Source: CAYOPE01 sp964405805 (GTDB taxonomy: Bacteria > Patescibacteriota > Doudnabacteria > UBA920 > O2-02-FULL-48-8). Taken from it: a stretch of 27,277 nt of DNA. The first letter of the stretch is position 1. Each line of letters opens with the position of its first letter. Shown in pieces: positions 6,840 to 14,111 of the stretch. The notes under the pieces are model-generated. The model saw only the letters and a program-made list of their open reading frames with translations, ran no database searches and was not told the origin of the DNA. Where the stretch lies: positions 1-27,277 of the forward strand of contig CAYOPE010000012.1 in NCBI GenBank assembly GCA_964405805.1, written 5' to 3'. The position numbers were made by a program, and so were the translations under genes.

Positions 6840-8602
6840 GTTATTGTTGCTTTAATTCTTCGGACTCCCGCCGAGACTGCTTCTTCTTTTTGGATGGCAA
6901 ATTTTCCGATCATGCCTGTGTGCTCGACATGGGGGCCACCGCAGAACTCTCGCGAAATCACTTCCTTGGAGCTGGGCTCATATATAGTATACACCGAAAC
7001 TGTGTCTGGATATTTTTCGCCAAACACGCCGATAGCGCCAAGCTTTCGAGCTTCCTCAAGAGGCATAATTTCTTTTTTTACACTCAGATCTCTGCTAACC
7101 CACTCGTTAACCAGCTTTTCAACTTGTTGCTTTTCCTCTTCAGTCATCTTTTTGTCATGCGTAAAATCAAACCTGGTGCGCTCCTCTGTGATATTGCTCC
7201 CCTTCTGCCAGACATTGTCGCCGAGAACTTTTCTCAGAGCCGCATTCATCAGATGTGTCACTGTATGCAACCGCACAATCTTGTCAGAATGAGAAGCCAG
7301 GCCTCCCTTAAACTGCCCAGCTGAAGCCGTACGACTCAGTTCCTGGTGTTTTTTAAATTCGGATTCAAATTCGTGAGGATTCTGAACAATTCCAAATTCT
7401 TTCGTCAGTTCAAACGGAAAACCGTAAGTTTGAAATAGGTCAAAGGCTTCTTTACCTGTGATATTTTCTTTGGTTTCCAGAAGTTTTAAACCTTTCGCCA
7501 AGGTCTGCCTAAACTTCAACTCTTCTTTTTTCAGTTCTTCGTAAATTTTCGGAGATTTGATCTCGTGATAAATATCACCATAAATTTCCTCTACAACTTT
7601 AGCCACGTCTGGCAAAAAATCATGCTCAATGCCAAGCTTTTGTCCGTAAGTAACAGATCTGCGAATCAGGCGACGTACTATATATCCACGATCTTTGTTT
7701 GAAGGTTCAATTCCATCCCCTATCAGAAAGCTAGCGGCTCGAATATGATCAGCAATAATACGTTCCGCCTTATCATCCCGCTTCTCCGATAATGTTTTAA
7801 TTTTACTGACGATGACCTTGAGAGAATCAATTTCAAAAACGTTTGAATTATCAATAGAAGCGGCAGTTATTCTCTCAAGCCCGCCGCCAAAATCTACGTT
7901 TCGCTGAGGCAATTTGGAAAAAGTGCCGTCCTTGTTCTTTACGTACTCCATAAAAACATTGTTGCCGATTTCCAAAAATCGACCACAATCACAGTTTGGG
8001 TGACAAAACTTTCCGAATTTCGGATTATGTTCTACGCTTGTAAATTCATAAAACATTTCCGAGTCAGGTCCGCCTGGTTCTCCCGCTGGCATATTTTCAG
8101 GTGTACCAGACCGACTCCACCAATTCTTCTTTGAATCATAAAATTTGATTCGGTTTTCCGGTATTCCAAGTTTTTTCCAAATCAGAGCCGACTCATTATC
8201 CTTTGGTAAATTATATTTTTCGTCACCGGCAAAGCAAGTGACCCAAAGCTTGTCTTGATCTATACCTGCCTCTTTGGTCAAAAATTCAAAAATCCAATTT
8301 AGTTGTTCTTCTTTCCAATAATCTCCAAAGGACCAATTACCTAACATTTCAAAAAAAGTTGTATGACGATTGTCGCCTACTTCTTCAATATCCTCAGCAC
8401 GAAAACTTTTCTGCGAATCGGCTAAACGCTTTCCTAGCGGATGCTTCTGTCCAAGCAAATATGGAATCATGGGCTGCATGCCCGACCCTGTAAACAGGGT
8501 AGTGGAATCACCTTCAGGCACAAGCGATGCCGAAGGAATGACCTTATGCCCTTTTTCCTCGAAAAATTTTAGATATTTCTTTCGTAATTCTCTCGAATCC
8601 AT
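6836..8602 (-). CDS. alaS: alanyl-tRNA synthetase, compact form
   Basis: A 588-residue class II synthetase that charges tRNA-Ala. The catalytic core starts at MDSRELRKKYLKFFEEKGHK and contains motif 2 (RHTTFFEMLGNWSFGDYWKE, about 79-98) and motif 3 (DFGGGLERI). The editing domain keeps HTVTH and the SREFCGGPHVEHTG metal-site motif, ending at AGVRRIKATIT. Bacterial enzymes are usually about 870 residues. Here the C-terminal C-Ala region is absent and the linker before the editing domain is very short. The usual PCGPCSE block is replaced by GGPDSEMF, followed by an unusual CHPNCDCGRF cluster. The -10 hexamer ends 6 bases before the ATG, so the mRNA is probably leaderless; the stop overlaps pgi by 4 bases. 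Confidence 0.93.
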   Translation of the reverse strand: MDSRELRKKYLKFFEEKGHKVIPSASLVPEGDSTTLFTGSGMQPMIPYLLGQKHPLGKRLADSQKSFRAEDIEEVGDNRHTTFFEMLGNWSFGDYWKEEQLNWIFEFLTKEAGIDQDKLWVTCFAGDEKYNLPKDNESALIWKKLGIPENRIKFYDSKKNWWSRSGTPENMPAGEPGGPDSEMFYEFTSVEHNPKFGKFCHPNCDCGRFLEIGNNVFMEYVKNKDGTFSKLPQRNVDFGGGLERITAASIDNSNVFEIDSLKVIVSKIKTLSEKRDDKAERIIADHIRAASFLIGDGIEPSNKDRGYIVRRLIRRSVTYGQKLGIEHDFLPDVAKVVEEIYGDIYHEIKSPKIYEELKKEELKFRQTLAKGLKLLETKENITGKEAFDLFQTYGFPFELTKEFGIVQNPHEFESEFKKHQELSRTASAGQFKGGLASHSDKIVRLHTVTHLMNAALRKVLGDNVWQKGSNITEERTRFDFTHDKKMTEEEKQQVEKLVNEWVSRDLSVKKEIMPLEEARKLGAIGVFGEKYPDTVSVYTIYEPSSKEVISREFCGGPHVEHTGMIGKFAIQKEEAVSAGVRRIKATIT

Positions 8603-8608
8603 GAACTA

Positions 8609-8614
8609 ATTATA
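8609..8614 (-). promoter_or_regulatory. -10 element of alaS (leaderless)
   Basis: A perfect minus-strand TATAAT ends 6 bases before the alaS ATG. The -35 region overlaps the ctpA terminator and is weak. Confidence 0.6.
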
Positions 8615-8618
8615 ACAC

Positions 8619-8644
8619 AAAACCAGAGCCTTTGCTCCGGTTTT
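8619..8644 (-). terminator. Rho-independent terminator of ctpA
   Basis: AAAACC-x-GAGC pairs with GCTC-x-GGTTTT around a 4-base loop. Being flanked by A and T runs, it could work both ways, but only ctpA reads into it. Confidence 0.75.
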
Positions 8645-8674
8645 ATCTATACCCTAAACCCTATACGCTACACC

Positions 8675-9904
8675 CTATTTCAGCAGTTCCAACGCTTTGT
8701 CCATCTGAGGATCGCGGCCGGCATTGGCATCATCAGCTGTGAAGGGCACTTTTATATCTGGCTCCAAGCCTTTCTTATCAATTCCTCTTCCTTTCGGTGT
8801 AAACCACTTGGCTACAGTTATCTTTATCTCAGAGCCGCTGCTGAGGTCTTGCAGCTCCTGCACTGAGCCTTTGCCAAAAGTTTTCTCGCCGACAAGGGTC
8901 GCCACACCATAGTCCTCAAGTGCTCCGGAGACGATCTCGGAAGCAGAAGCTGAGCCGCCATTTACTAAAATTATTGTTTTCATGCCCTTCAGGCGAGGCG
9001 TGCCTGAAGTTTTGTAATCTTTCTCCAGTTTGTCGTAGCCAATTTCTTTTACAGCGACCTGGTCTGCGTCAATCCAGTCTGAAATCGTACTGACAGCAGT
9101 CTCAAGGTAGCCGCCCGGATCATTGCGCAGGTCCAGAACTATTCCTGAATAGTTTCCAGTGGCAATCGTGCCAATAGCCTGATCCAGAAGTCCTTTCGTG
9201 TCGTCACCGAACTGGGAAAGTTTAATTACTGCGATTTTTTTACCATCAACTTCTTTCGTGGACAGCTTCACACTTTTAATTTCGATCTTTGCGCGCGTAA
9301 TAGAAATCTCTTGGGGATCTTTTTTATCAGCATGTAAAATCGTGAGCTTGACCGTAGTACCTGCTTTGCCTCTGATCTTCGACACCGCAGCATCCACAGT
9401 CATGTCAGCAGTACTCGTCCCATCAATTGCCAAAATCGCATCCCCTGCTCTGATGCCTGCCTTCATGGCTGGCGAATCGTCTAGTGGTGCAATTACAACA
9501 ATCTGATTATTTTTCATGCCGACCTCAGCGCCGATGCCGCTAAACGAGCCTTGCAGCTGCTCTGTAAACATTTTCGCCTCGTCAGGGCTAAAAAACACTG
9601 TGTAAGGATCACCAGTAGCTGAAACTAACCCAGCAACTGCCCCATACATGAGCTTCTGCTGGTCAAGAGGCCGGTCGACGTATTTGGAATTGATCAAATC
9701 AAGCGCCTGCCAGAGCAAAGAATAGTCAGCTGTGCCACTGGGTACATTGCCTTTGGTAATTTCGATCTTGCCGCCAGCAACTTTTAGTCGTCCCTGACCT
9801 GTCACATAGCCTGCGCCAAAGACAAGAGCGAATAAAACGACGACCACTACGCCGATTTGCAAATAATTTGGTTGTTTGTTGGTTTCAGATAGCGAGTCTT
9901 GCAT
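8675..9904 (-). CDS. ctpA: C-terminal processing peptidase, S41 family (CtpA/CtpB type)
   Basis: A 409-residue protease with one N-terminal membrane segment (about 15-35), a PDZ domain (about 120-205; SGIGAEVGMKNNQIVVIAPL and SPAMKAGIRAGDAILAIDG) and an S41 catalytic domain. The Ser-Lys pair is in NGGSASASE (Ser319) and FGKGSVQ (Lys344), and Gln348 lies four residues on, the CtpB spacing. The enzyme trims C-termini of exported proteins outside the membrane. The family commonly has 400-450 residues, so it looks complete. It has its own promoter (TTGTCA-N17-TATATT, 9913-9941) whose -10 ends 8 bases before the ATG, and a terminator after the stop. The spacer after the stop is made of degenerate CCCTATAC-like words. 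Confidence 0.95.
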   Translation of the reverse strand: MQDSLSETNKQPNYLQIGVVVVVLFALVFGAGYVTGQGRLKVAGGKIEITKGNVPSGTADYSLLWQALDLINSKYVDRPLDQQKLMYGAVAGLVSATGDPYTVFFSPDEAKMFTEQLQGSFSGIGAEVGMKNNQIVVIAPLDDSPAMKAGIRAGDAILAIDGTSTADMTVDAAVSKIRGKAGTTVKLTILHADKKDPQEISITRAKIEIKSVKLSTKEVDGKKIAVIKLSQFGDDTKGLLDQAIGTIATGNYSGIVLDLRNDPGGYLETAVSTISDWIDADQVAVKEIGYDKLEKDYKTSGTPRLKGMKTIILVNGGSASASEIVSGALEDYGVATLVGEKTFGKGSVQELQDLSSGSEIKITVAKWFTPKGRGIDKKGLEPDIKVPFTADDANAGRDPQMDKALELLK

Positions 9905-9912
9905 AGGATTTA

Positions 9913-9963
9913 AATATAGCTAAATTTTTATTATTTGACAACTATTTACCAGATAACTATACT
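9913..9963. promoter_or_regulatory. divergent promoters with overlapping -35 boxes (ctpA / small RNA unit)
   Basis: Plus strand: TTGACA (9935-9940), 17 bases, TATACT (9958-9963). Minus strand: TTGTCA (9936-9941), 17 bases, TATATT (9913-9918). The two -35 hexamers share five base pairs, so polymerase binding at one should exclude the other. Confidence 0.8.
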
Positions 9964-9969
9964 GAGCGC

Positions 9970-10128
9970 ATCTGTTTGTGGCAATTCTCTGAAACAAAAA
10001 AGGAGGCAGCTATTCGTCACCAGCGCCAGCATAGGTCACCGCGTCGTCGGAACCGGGCGATCTTCTTCCGTTGGATCTTCCGACGCCGTCTGTTTCGCCG
10101 AGGCAGTCCTTAGTGGACTGTTTTTTTT
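9970..10128 (+). ncRNA. short GC-rich transcript with SD; small RNA or 33-codon ATT-start peptide
   Basis: A strong promoter and a terminator enclose about 155 nt. AGGAGG (10001-10006) is followed after 5 bases by ATT (10012), not ATG. From this ATT a 33-codon frame runs to TAG at 10111-10113, inside the terminator loop; its product would be very Arg-rich (RHQRQHRSPRRRNRA...). The sequence can also form an 8-bp helix CGTCGGAA (10045-10052) with TTCCGACG (10078-10085). Either a structured RNA, an unusual basic peptide, or a cassette whose start codon was lost fits; I cannot choose. No known family was recognised. Confidence 0.5.
10104..10128 (+). terminator. Rho-independent terminator
   Basis: CAGTCC (10104-10109) pairs with GGACTG (10115-10120) and is followed by eight T. 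The element overlaps the last codons and stop of the convergent glycosyltransferase gene. Confidence 0.8.
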
Positions 10129-10964
10129 GGTCTAAAAATATTGATAACCAAAACTAGAAACATTCTCAAATTGATTCCCAGGTAGACTAGCTGGTTTAGA
10201 AACCAGTTATTTTTCTCTGCATAATGTTTGCGATAAAAAATTTTCATAGCAGTATGTGCCCAGCGGATAGTCCGAAACGGGATCAGCTGCGAAGATCCGT
10301 ATTTATAGTGCCGAACTACAGCTCTCGGAAAATAAACAACCTTGTACCCTGCTTGTTTAATCCGATAGCACCAGTCTAGATCCTCGCCATACATAAAAAA
10401 TTCTTCGTCGAGTAGTCCAACCTTATCAATCACTACCTTCGGTACCATCATGTATGCGCCGACTGTCGCATCGATCTCGGCAATTTCATCCACAGGACCT
10501 TGGACATTGTAATCTGAAAATTTGCGCAAGCCGAAAAGTCGCAAAAAAGAATTCCAAGGATTGGGAAAATTTCTACGAGTAGCCTGGTCCAAACTTCCGT
10601 CTGGTAAAAGTAACTTAACACCCAAACAGCCCACTTCAGAGTGACTGTCCAAATATTTCATGGACTCTTCAAAGGCATCTGGTGCAACTTCTGTGTCTGA
10701 GTTTAATAGTAAATAATACCGGCCAGATGCTTGTCGAAGTGCGACATTGTTACCTGCTGCAAAGCCTAAATTTTTCCCATTTTCGATCAATTTTACTTGC
10801 GGAAAATTCTCTTTCACCATCTCGACTGATCCATCCTTGGATCCATTATCTGAAACTATCACCTCAAAGTTTCCGGAAGAAGAAAAAACCGACTCCAAGC
10901 ATTTCTGCAGAAGCTTTTTAGTATTGTAGTTCAGGATTATTACAGATAAATCAGGCTTTACCAT
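10110..10964 (-). CDS. GT2 family glycosyltransferase (rhamnosyltransferase-like)
   Basis: A 284-residue GT-A fold enzyme. It opens LSVIILNYNTKKLLQKCLES, has the donor-binding NSDTEV (a D-x-D equivalent) near residue 90, and the GT2 acceptor-side MYGEDLDWCYRIKQAGYKV block. A hydrophobic C-terminus (VYLGINLRMFLVLVINIF) may attach it to the membrane. Such enzymes add a sugar from a nucleotide donor to a growing surface glycan; the WbbL-like layout suggests a rhamnose or related sugar, but specificity cannot be read. It is a separate transcription unit from the 11303 glycosyltransferase. The -10 (TATATT, 10971-10976) ends 6 bases before the ATG, so it is probably leaderless. Confidence 0.88.
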   Translation of the reverse strand: MVKPDLSVIILNYNTKKLLQKCLESVFSSSGNFEVIVSDNGSKDGSVEMVKENFPQVKLIENGKNLGFAAGNNVALRQASGRYYLLLNSDTEVAPDAFEESMKYLDSHSEVGCLGVKLLLPDGSLDQATRRNFPNPWNSFLRLFGLRKFSDYNVQGPVDEIAEIDATVGAYMMVPKVVIDKVGLLDEEFFMYGEDLDWCYRIKQAGYKVVYFPRAVVRHYKYGSSQLIPFRTIRWAHTAMKIFYRKHYAEKNNWFLNQLVYLGINLRMFLVLVINIFRPKKTVH

Positions 10965-10999
10965 AAAGCAAATATATGCTAAAATTTATTGTCACACAA
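10957..10999. promoter_or_regulatory. divergent overlapping promoters (glycosyltransferase / 77-aa gene)
   Basis: Minus strand: TTGTGT (10994-10999), 17 bases, TATATT (10971-10976), ending 6 bases before the ATG at 10964. Plus strand: TTTACC (10957-10962), 17 bases, TAAAAT (10980-10985) with TGC in front as an extended -10. The two core promoters interleave completely. Confidence 0.65.
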
Positions 11000-11015
11000 G
11001 GACAAGGAGGCCAGA

Positions 11016-11249
11016 ATGCAGATAATGCCGTCAGGGGTTGCGCCCACGATCGTGTCAGACGACCCCGCCGTGCGGACACAGTATGTAATGAATAGCTATT
11101 ACGCAGCGGCACAGCGAAGATACGCTGAAATGTCGGAACACTCCAATCGGCACGTCAGAACGATCGCGTCGACACTGCAACTCCTGGACGCCGCACCTGA
11201 CGACATTGCTCGGGTCTACGCGGCGCTCCGTGAGCTCGACGTTCTGTAA
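11016..11249 (+). CDS. 77-residue helical protein of unknown function
   Basis: The ATG at 11016 is chosen because AAGGAGG (11004-11010) lies 5 bases before it; an upstream in-frame start at 10989 would lie before the SD and near the transcription start. The product begins MQIMPSGVAPTIVSDDPAVR and is predicted largely helical, with amphipathic stretches (QYVMNSYYAAAQRRYAEMSE, then TIASTLQLLDAAPDDIARVY). No cysteine pairs, signal peptide or known motif is seen. It is GC-richer than the flanking glycosyltransferases, is monocistronic, and ends at a large hairpin terminator, matching the other SD-led units. I do not recognise it. Confidence 0.72.
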   Translation: MQIMPSGVAPTIVSDDPAVRTQYVMNSYYAAAQRRYAEMSEHSNRHVRTIASTLQLLDAAPDDIARVYAALRELDVL

Positions 11250-11255
11250 TTCCCT

Positions 11256-11332
11256 TACCATTTCGAGCGATTAGCGAGAAATCCCTCCCAAGGAGGGATC
11301 TCTCACTTTCGTTCGAGATGGTATCTTTTTTT
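11256..11332 (+). terminator. long palindrome acting as terminator
   Basis: Two arms of about 32 bases (from TACCATTTCGA to ATCCCTCC, and back from GGAGGGAT to TCGAGATGGTA) pair with a few mismatches around the loop at about 11289-11291, and are followed by T7 on the plus strand. The long imperfect stem resembles dispersed palindromic elements. The right arm encodes the last residues and stop of the convergent glycosyltransferase. Confidence 0.7.
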
Positions 11333-12262
11333 CCAAATTTTCGGAATCTGGCGAAGTAATTCAGGGACAACTTTCAAAGTGCTCGTCTCAAAAATAATTA
11401 TATACCCAAGCATGGCGACCTCGCGAAAAATAAACGCTGGATGCCAGACATGCTTGGCATTTTTTATGTACATTAGGATATGATTTTTGTAATTCCATTG
11501 CTTGATTTGCTGGTTCAGTTTTCTGTGATGCTTGATAAAATTTAGTAAATGCAAGTAGCCTCCAGCTGCCTGGCCGGCAGTCCGCCCGTGGTAAGCAACT
11601 GCCGTAGGTACATATTTCGCTGTATAGTTGGCATTCTTCAGCCTCCAAGACATATCCACATCCTCCCAGTACATGACAAAATCTTCATCAAAGTACTCAC
11701 TTTTCTCCCCTTCTACCCATTTCACCCCTTCTAAAGCAGCTCTGCGAAACATAGGACCTGCTCCTGATACTCCAAAAATATCTAGATCTTCATCAAACTG
11801 TCCACGATCTTCTTGCAGCTGTCCCCTGTCTCGTGCTCTTCCTGACGCTGACATGACGATCCCAGTCGTATCAATAATATTTAACTTCTGGTTTTTCTCG
11901 AAATCATAACGAAGAATCTTCCCAGTTGCTGCTGCGACTTTCTGATCACGAAATACTTTAAGCATTTCCTCAATATAATTTGGTTCTAAAATCAAATCGT
12001 CATTAACCAGTTGAATAAATTCCCCGTTTGAATTTTTGATGCCCCAATTTACACCTGCTGCAAAAAACAAATTCCTCCCAGGCTCAACTATTTTTACCTG
12101 AGGATAATTTTGCTGGATAATCTCTTTTGAACCATCAGAGGAATCATTGAGCACAGCAATGATTTCCAAATCTTTATGCGTCTGCGCCACCATAGCATCA
12201 AACACCGGCTTGATAATCTGGTTTTTCCGAAATGGCAAAATGATAATGCTAACTTTGGGCAT
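11303..12262 (-). CDS. GT2 family glycosyltransferase
   Basis: A 319-residue enzyme beginning MPKVSIIILPFRKNQIIKPV, with LNDSSDGSKEII, the donor-site VNDDLILEP (N-D-D in place of D-x-D) and the MYWEDVDMSWRLKNANYTAK acceptor block typical of GT2 polymer synthesis enzymes. The C-terminal third is hydrophobic-aromatic (HILMYIKNAKHVWHPAFIFR, then a short hydrophobic helix) and probably membrane-associated. Its ATG overlaps the end of the 12249 gene by 14 bases, so it is cotranscribed with the kinase-like gene and the ArsR regulator. It ends within a long palindrome that supplies its final codons (YHLERK). Confidence 0.88.
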   Translation of the reverse strand: MPKVSIIILPFRKNQIIKPVFDAMVAQTHKDLEIIAVLNDSSDGSKEIIQQNYPQVKIVEPGRNLFFAAGVNWGIKNSNGEFIQLVNDDLILEPNYIEEMLKVFRDQKVAAATGKILRYDFEKNQKLNIIDTTGIVMSASGRARDRGQLQEDRGQFDEDLDIFGVSGAGPMFRRAALEGVKWVEGEKSEYFDEDFVMYWEDVDMSWRLKNANYTAKYVPTAVAYHGRTAGQAAGGYLHLLNFIKHHRKLNQQIKQWNYKNHILMYIKNAKHVWHPAFIFREVAMLGYIIIFETSTLKVVPELLRQIPKIWKKRYHLERK

Positions 12263-13142
12263 TTCTTTGTAAGTACTTAATCCCTACAGCAAACTTCTCT
12301 GGATCATCGTTGTCGATGCCATGAAATAAATCGATCATAGAACTCACATTCCAAAAAAATCTTAATCGCTTTTTTAACATTTCAGGATTTGGATGCTTGT
12401 AGTACTTTAAAAATTCATCTAAAAATTCTGGATCAAAATCATCTGGATCAAGCATCCATCGTAAATCCATATCTGGATCTGAAATAGCAATATCACCAAA
12501 ATCTATAATCCCTTCAATTTTCTGCGTTTGCCGATTGAATAATATATGATCAGGAGTCAAGTCAGCATGAACTAAAACAGATTCCTGTTCGAAGTCGACA
12601 AGTTGAGAGAAAAAAATATCAAACTGTGATCTTAGATAATCCAATAAATGTTTGGGAACCTTGCCTTCAAGATCTTTTACGCGACTAAGTCTGTTCTGAT
12701 AAATTTCTTTTGAAGTCTCTTCCCAAGCTATGCATTTCCTAGCCTCATCCGCGGGAAACTCATGCAATTTTGTAATAAAAGCTGCTAAATCTTTTATTGC
12801 CTGGGTCTTTGCATCCTTAGATAAAGTTCGAAATAAATTGGGAGTGAAAGGAATGCCATCTATTTTTTTATACCCTACAAAAGGCAAGCCTTGGTGCTTT
12901 CCAATGAATTCAAAATTCGGGATCAATAAATCAAATCGCTTTTGAAGTTTGGGTAGCAAACTAATTTCAGATTGTAGCTGTTTGATTACATATTCCCGAT
13001 TGTCTTGAGGAAAACGAAAAATATACTCATTGTTCACTAAAAAAGCAAAATTATCCCAACCCTGCCCAATTTTTTCAATTTTCTGAACACTAAATCCCGA
13101 AAAATTTTCTTCAATCGCTTTTTTATATTCCTGCAAATCCAT
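12249..13142 (-). CDS. aminoglycoside phosphotransferase (APH)-fold kinase-like protein
   Basis: A 297-residue protein with a kinase-like layout. The N-terminal lobe contains GQGWDNFAFLVNNEYIFRFP, a nucleotide loop followed by the R/K strand. The catalytic loop is HADLTPDHIL (His192, Asp194), with His199 where most APH proteins have Asn; macrolide phosphotransferases often have His there. The metal motif is IIDFGD (Asp214). APH-fold enzymes phosphorylate antibiotics or small metabolites such as sugars and choline; the substrate cannot be told. Its place between an ArsR regulator and glycosyltransferases makes a sugar kinase or a resistance enzyme both possible. A palindrome lies 2 bases upstream of the ATG. 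Confidence 0.82.
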   Translation of the reverse strand: MDLQEYKKAIEENFSGFSVQKIEKIGQGWDNFAFLVNNEYIFRFPQDNREYVIKQLQSEISLLPKLQKRFDLLIPNFEFIGKHQGLPFVGYKKIDGIPFTPNLFRTLSKDAKTQAIKDLAAFITKLHEFPADEARKCIAWEETSKEIYQNRLSRVKDLEGKVPKHLLDYLRSQFDIFFSQLVDFEQESVLVHADLTPDHILFNRQTQKIEGIIDFGDIAISDPDMDLRWMLDPDDFDPEFLDEFLKYYKHPNPEMLKKRLRFFWNVSSMIDLFHGIDNDDPEKFAVGIKYLQRNAQS

Positions 13143-13144
13143 AA

Positions 13145-13174
13145 ATATCCCCTATTCGGGCGAATTAGAGGTGT
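13145..13174. repeat. palindrome copy 2, possible ArsR operator
   Basis: It shares 26 of 30 positions with the palindrome at 13442-13471, including the core TATTCGGGCGAATTAG. It overlaps the ArsR stop codon and ends 2 bases before the kinase-like gene. Confidence 0.6.
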
Positions 13175-13425
13175 TTAATTAAAACGATAACAAATTTCGG
13201 TGACTCTGAGTTCAAACTATAAAAGGCCAAAGTACTACGCTGCTCCCGTTCAACTAGATCGGCCCGATGGAGAATACTTATGTGCCGAGAAGTTGCCTTA
13301 AACGATAGTCGCAGATGCGCGGCAATCTCGCTTACCGAACATTCCCGTTTGGTGCGGATGAATTTCAGAATATTCAATCTTCGACGATTGGCTAACGCCT
13401 TCAAAATTTCTTCAAATCCTTTCAT
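13165..13425 (-). CDS. ArsR-type winged helix-turn-helix regulator
   Basis: An 86-residue protein. It starts with the ArsR opening ILKALANRRRLNILKFIRTK, followed by the recognition helix-turn-helix ECSVSEIAAHLRLSFKATSR-HISILHRADLV and a wing EREQRSTLAFYSLN. No cysteine pair for metal sensing is present, so the signal is unknown. ArsR proteins usually repress their own operon. The extended -10 TGTTAAGAT (13432-13440) ends 6 bases before the ATG, and a 32-bp palindrome (13441-13472) covers the spacer and -35 region, an ideal repressor site. A second copy follows the gene, before the kinase-like protein. Confidence 0.88.
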   Translation of the reverse strand: MKGFEEILKALANRRRLNILKFIRTKRECSVSEIAAHLRLSFKATSRHISILHRADLVEREQRSTLAFYSLNSESPKFVIVLIKHL

Positions 13426-13431
13426 AGAGTC

Positions 13432-13472
13432 ATCTTAACATATATCCCTTATTCGGGCGAATTAGGGATATA
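13432..13472 (-). promoter_or_regulatory. ArsR promoter with palindromic operator (copy 1)
   Basis: An extended -10, TGT-TAAGAT (13432-13440), lies 6 bases before the ArsR ATG. Directly upstream, 13441-13472 is an almost perfect 32-bp inverted repeat with arms TATATCCCT.ATTCG. It occupies the -35 position, where no consensus -35 is seen, so a bound repressor would block polymerase. A REP-like element is the alternative explanation. Confidence 0.65.
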
Positions 13473-13483
13473 AAGGTTAGTAG

Positions 13484-14110
13484 TTAATCTTTGGCATAAA
13501 TACAAAGCTCAGGCTCTAAGACTGCTTCGAGCCAAGATTTTTTAAAAATATCTAAGTCTATTTTTTGGTCTGGTCCGTAATTAAGACTAGGATCATGTAA
13601 AGTTATAGTGTTATTTTCTATCTTTACTATAACTACTCTATGCAAACTAAAACCTTCTTTAGCTCTTAGCGCTCTTGCATCCACAACTACCTCACAAACC
13701 TTACCGGCTTCGAAGGCGTCCGACAAATCTTCGAATTTAGGTTTTTGTTTGTGATAAATAAAATTCTTATGTGACAGAACTTTGTAAATCAAACCTCCGT
13801 AGCTATTTAAATTTTTTGTTCCTTGGAGGTAGAAATCAAACTCTTTTGCCGGAACAGATTTTTTTAGTCCTTCAATGCCTTCTTCAGCCCATTTTGAATA
13901 ATCAATAGTATCATAATCTTCTATTTTGATTCCCTTATCCATCATCCATAGCCAAAATTGAAAAGACCAAAAAATATATCCGGGATCCCAATTGGAATTC
14001 CTGGCAACTTCCTCTAAAGTGCTCTCAGAAAAAAAATATTTAGCAACCATTGCATTAGATGCTAGAGCACAAGAGTTTGAGTCAGGTTGTTGAACGTACG
14101 GAATTTTCAT
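13484..14110 (-). CDS. C39-like papain-fold protein
   Basis: A 208-residue protein that begins MKIPYVQQPDSNSCALASNA, the Q...C pattern of C39-like peptidases with the oxyanion Gln at 7 or 8 and Cys14 as nucleophile. A candidate catalytic His is in SLHRVVIVKI, and the Asp or Asn partner is in LHDPSLNYGP. No signal peptide or membrane segment is visible, so it appears cytoplasmic unless exported by another route. Classical C39 domains cut double-glycine leaders, but stand-alone relatives are mostly uncharacterised. Its ATG lies one base after the stop of the polymerase gene, so it is part of the polysaccharide operon. Confidence 0.75.
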   Translation of the reverse strand: MKIPYVQQPDSNSCALASNAMVAKYFFSESTLEEVARNSNWDPGYIFWSFQFWLWMMDKGIKIEDYDTIDYSKWAEEGIEGLKKSVPAKEFDFYLQGTKNLNSYGGLIYKVLSHKNFIYHKQKPKFEDLSDAFEAGKVCEVVVDARALRAKEGFSLHRVVIVKIENNTITLHDPSLNYGPDQKIDLDIFKKSWLEAVLEPELCIYAKD

Positions 14111-14111
14111 T

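Noticed and set aside
11055..11370. Minus-strand open frames opposite the 77-aa gene
   Set aside because: GC-rich antisense shadows; they run through the terminator palindrome and lack promoters and SD.
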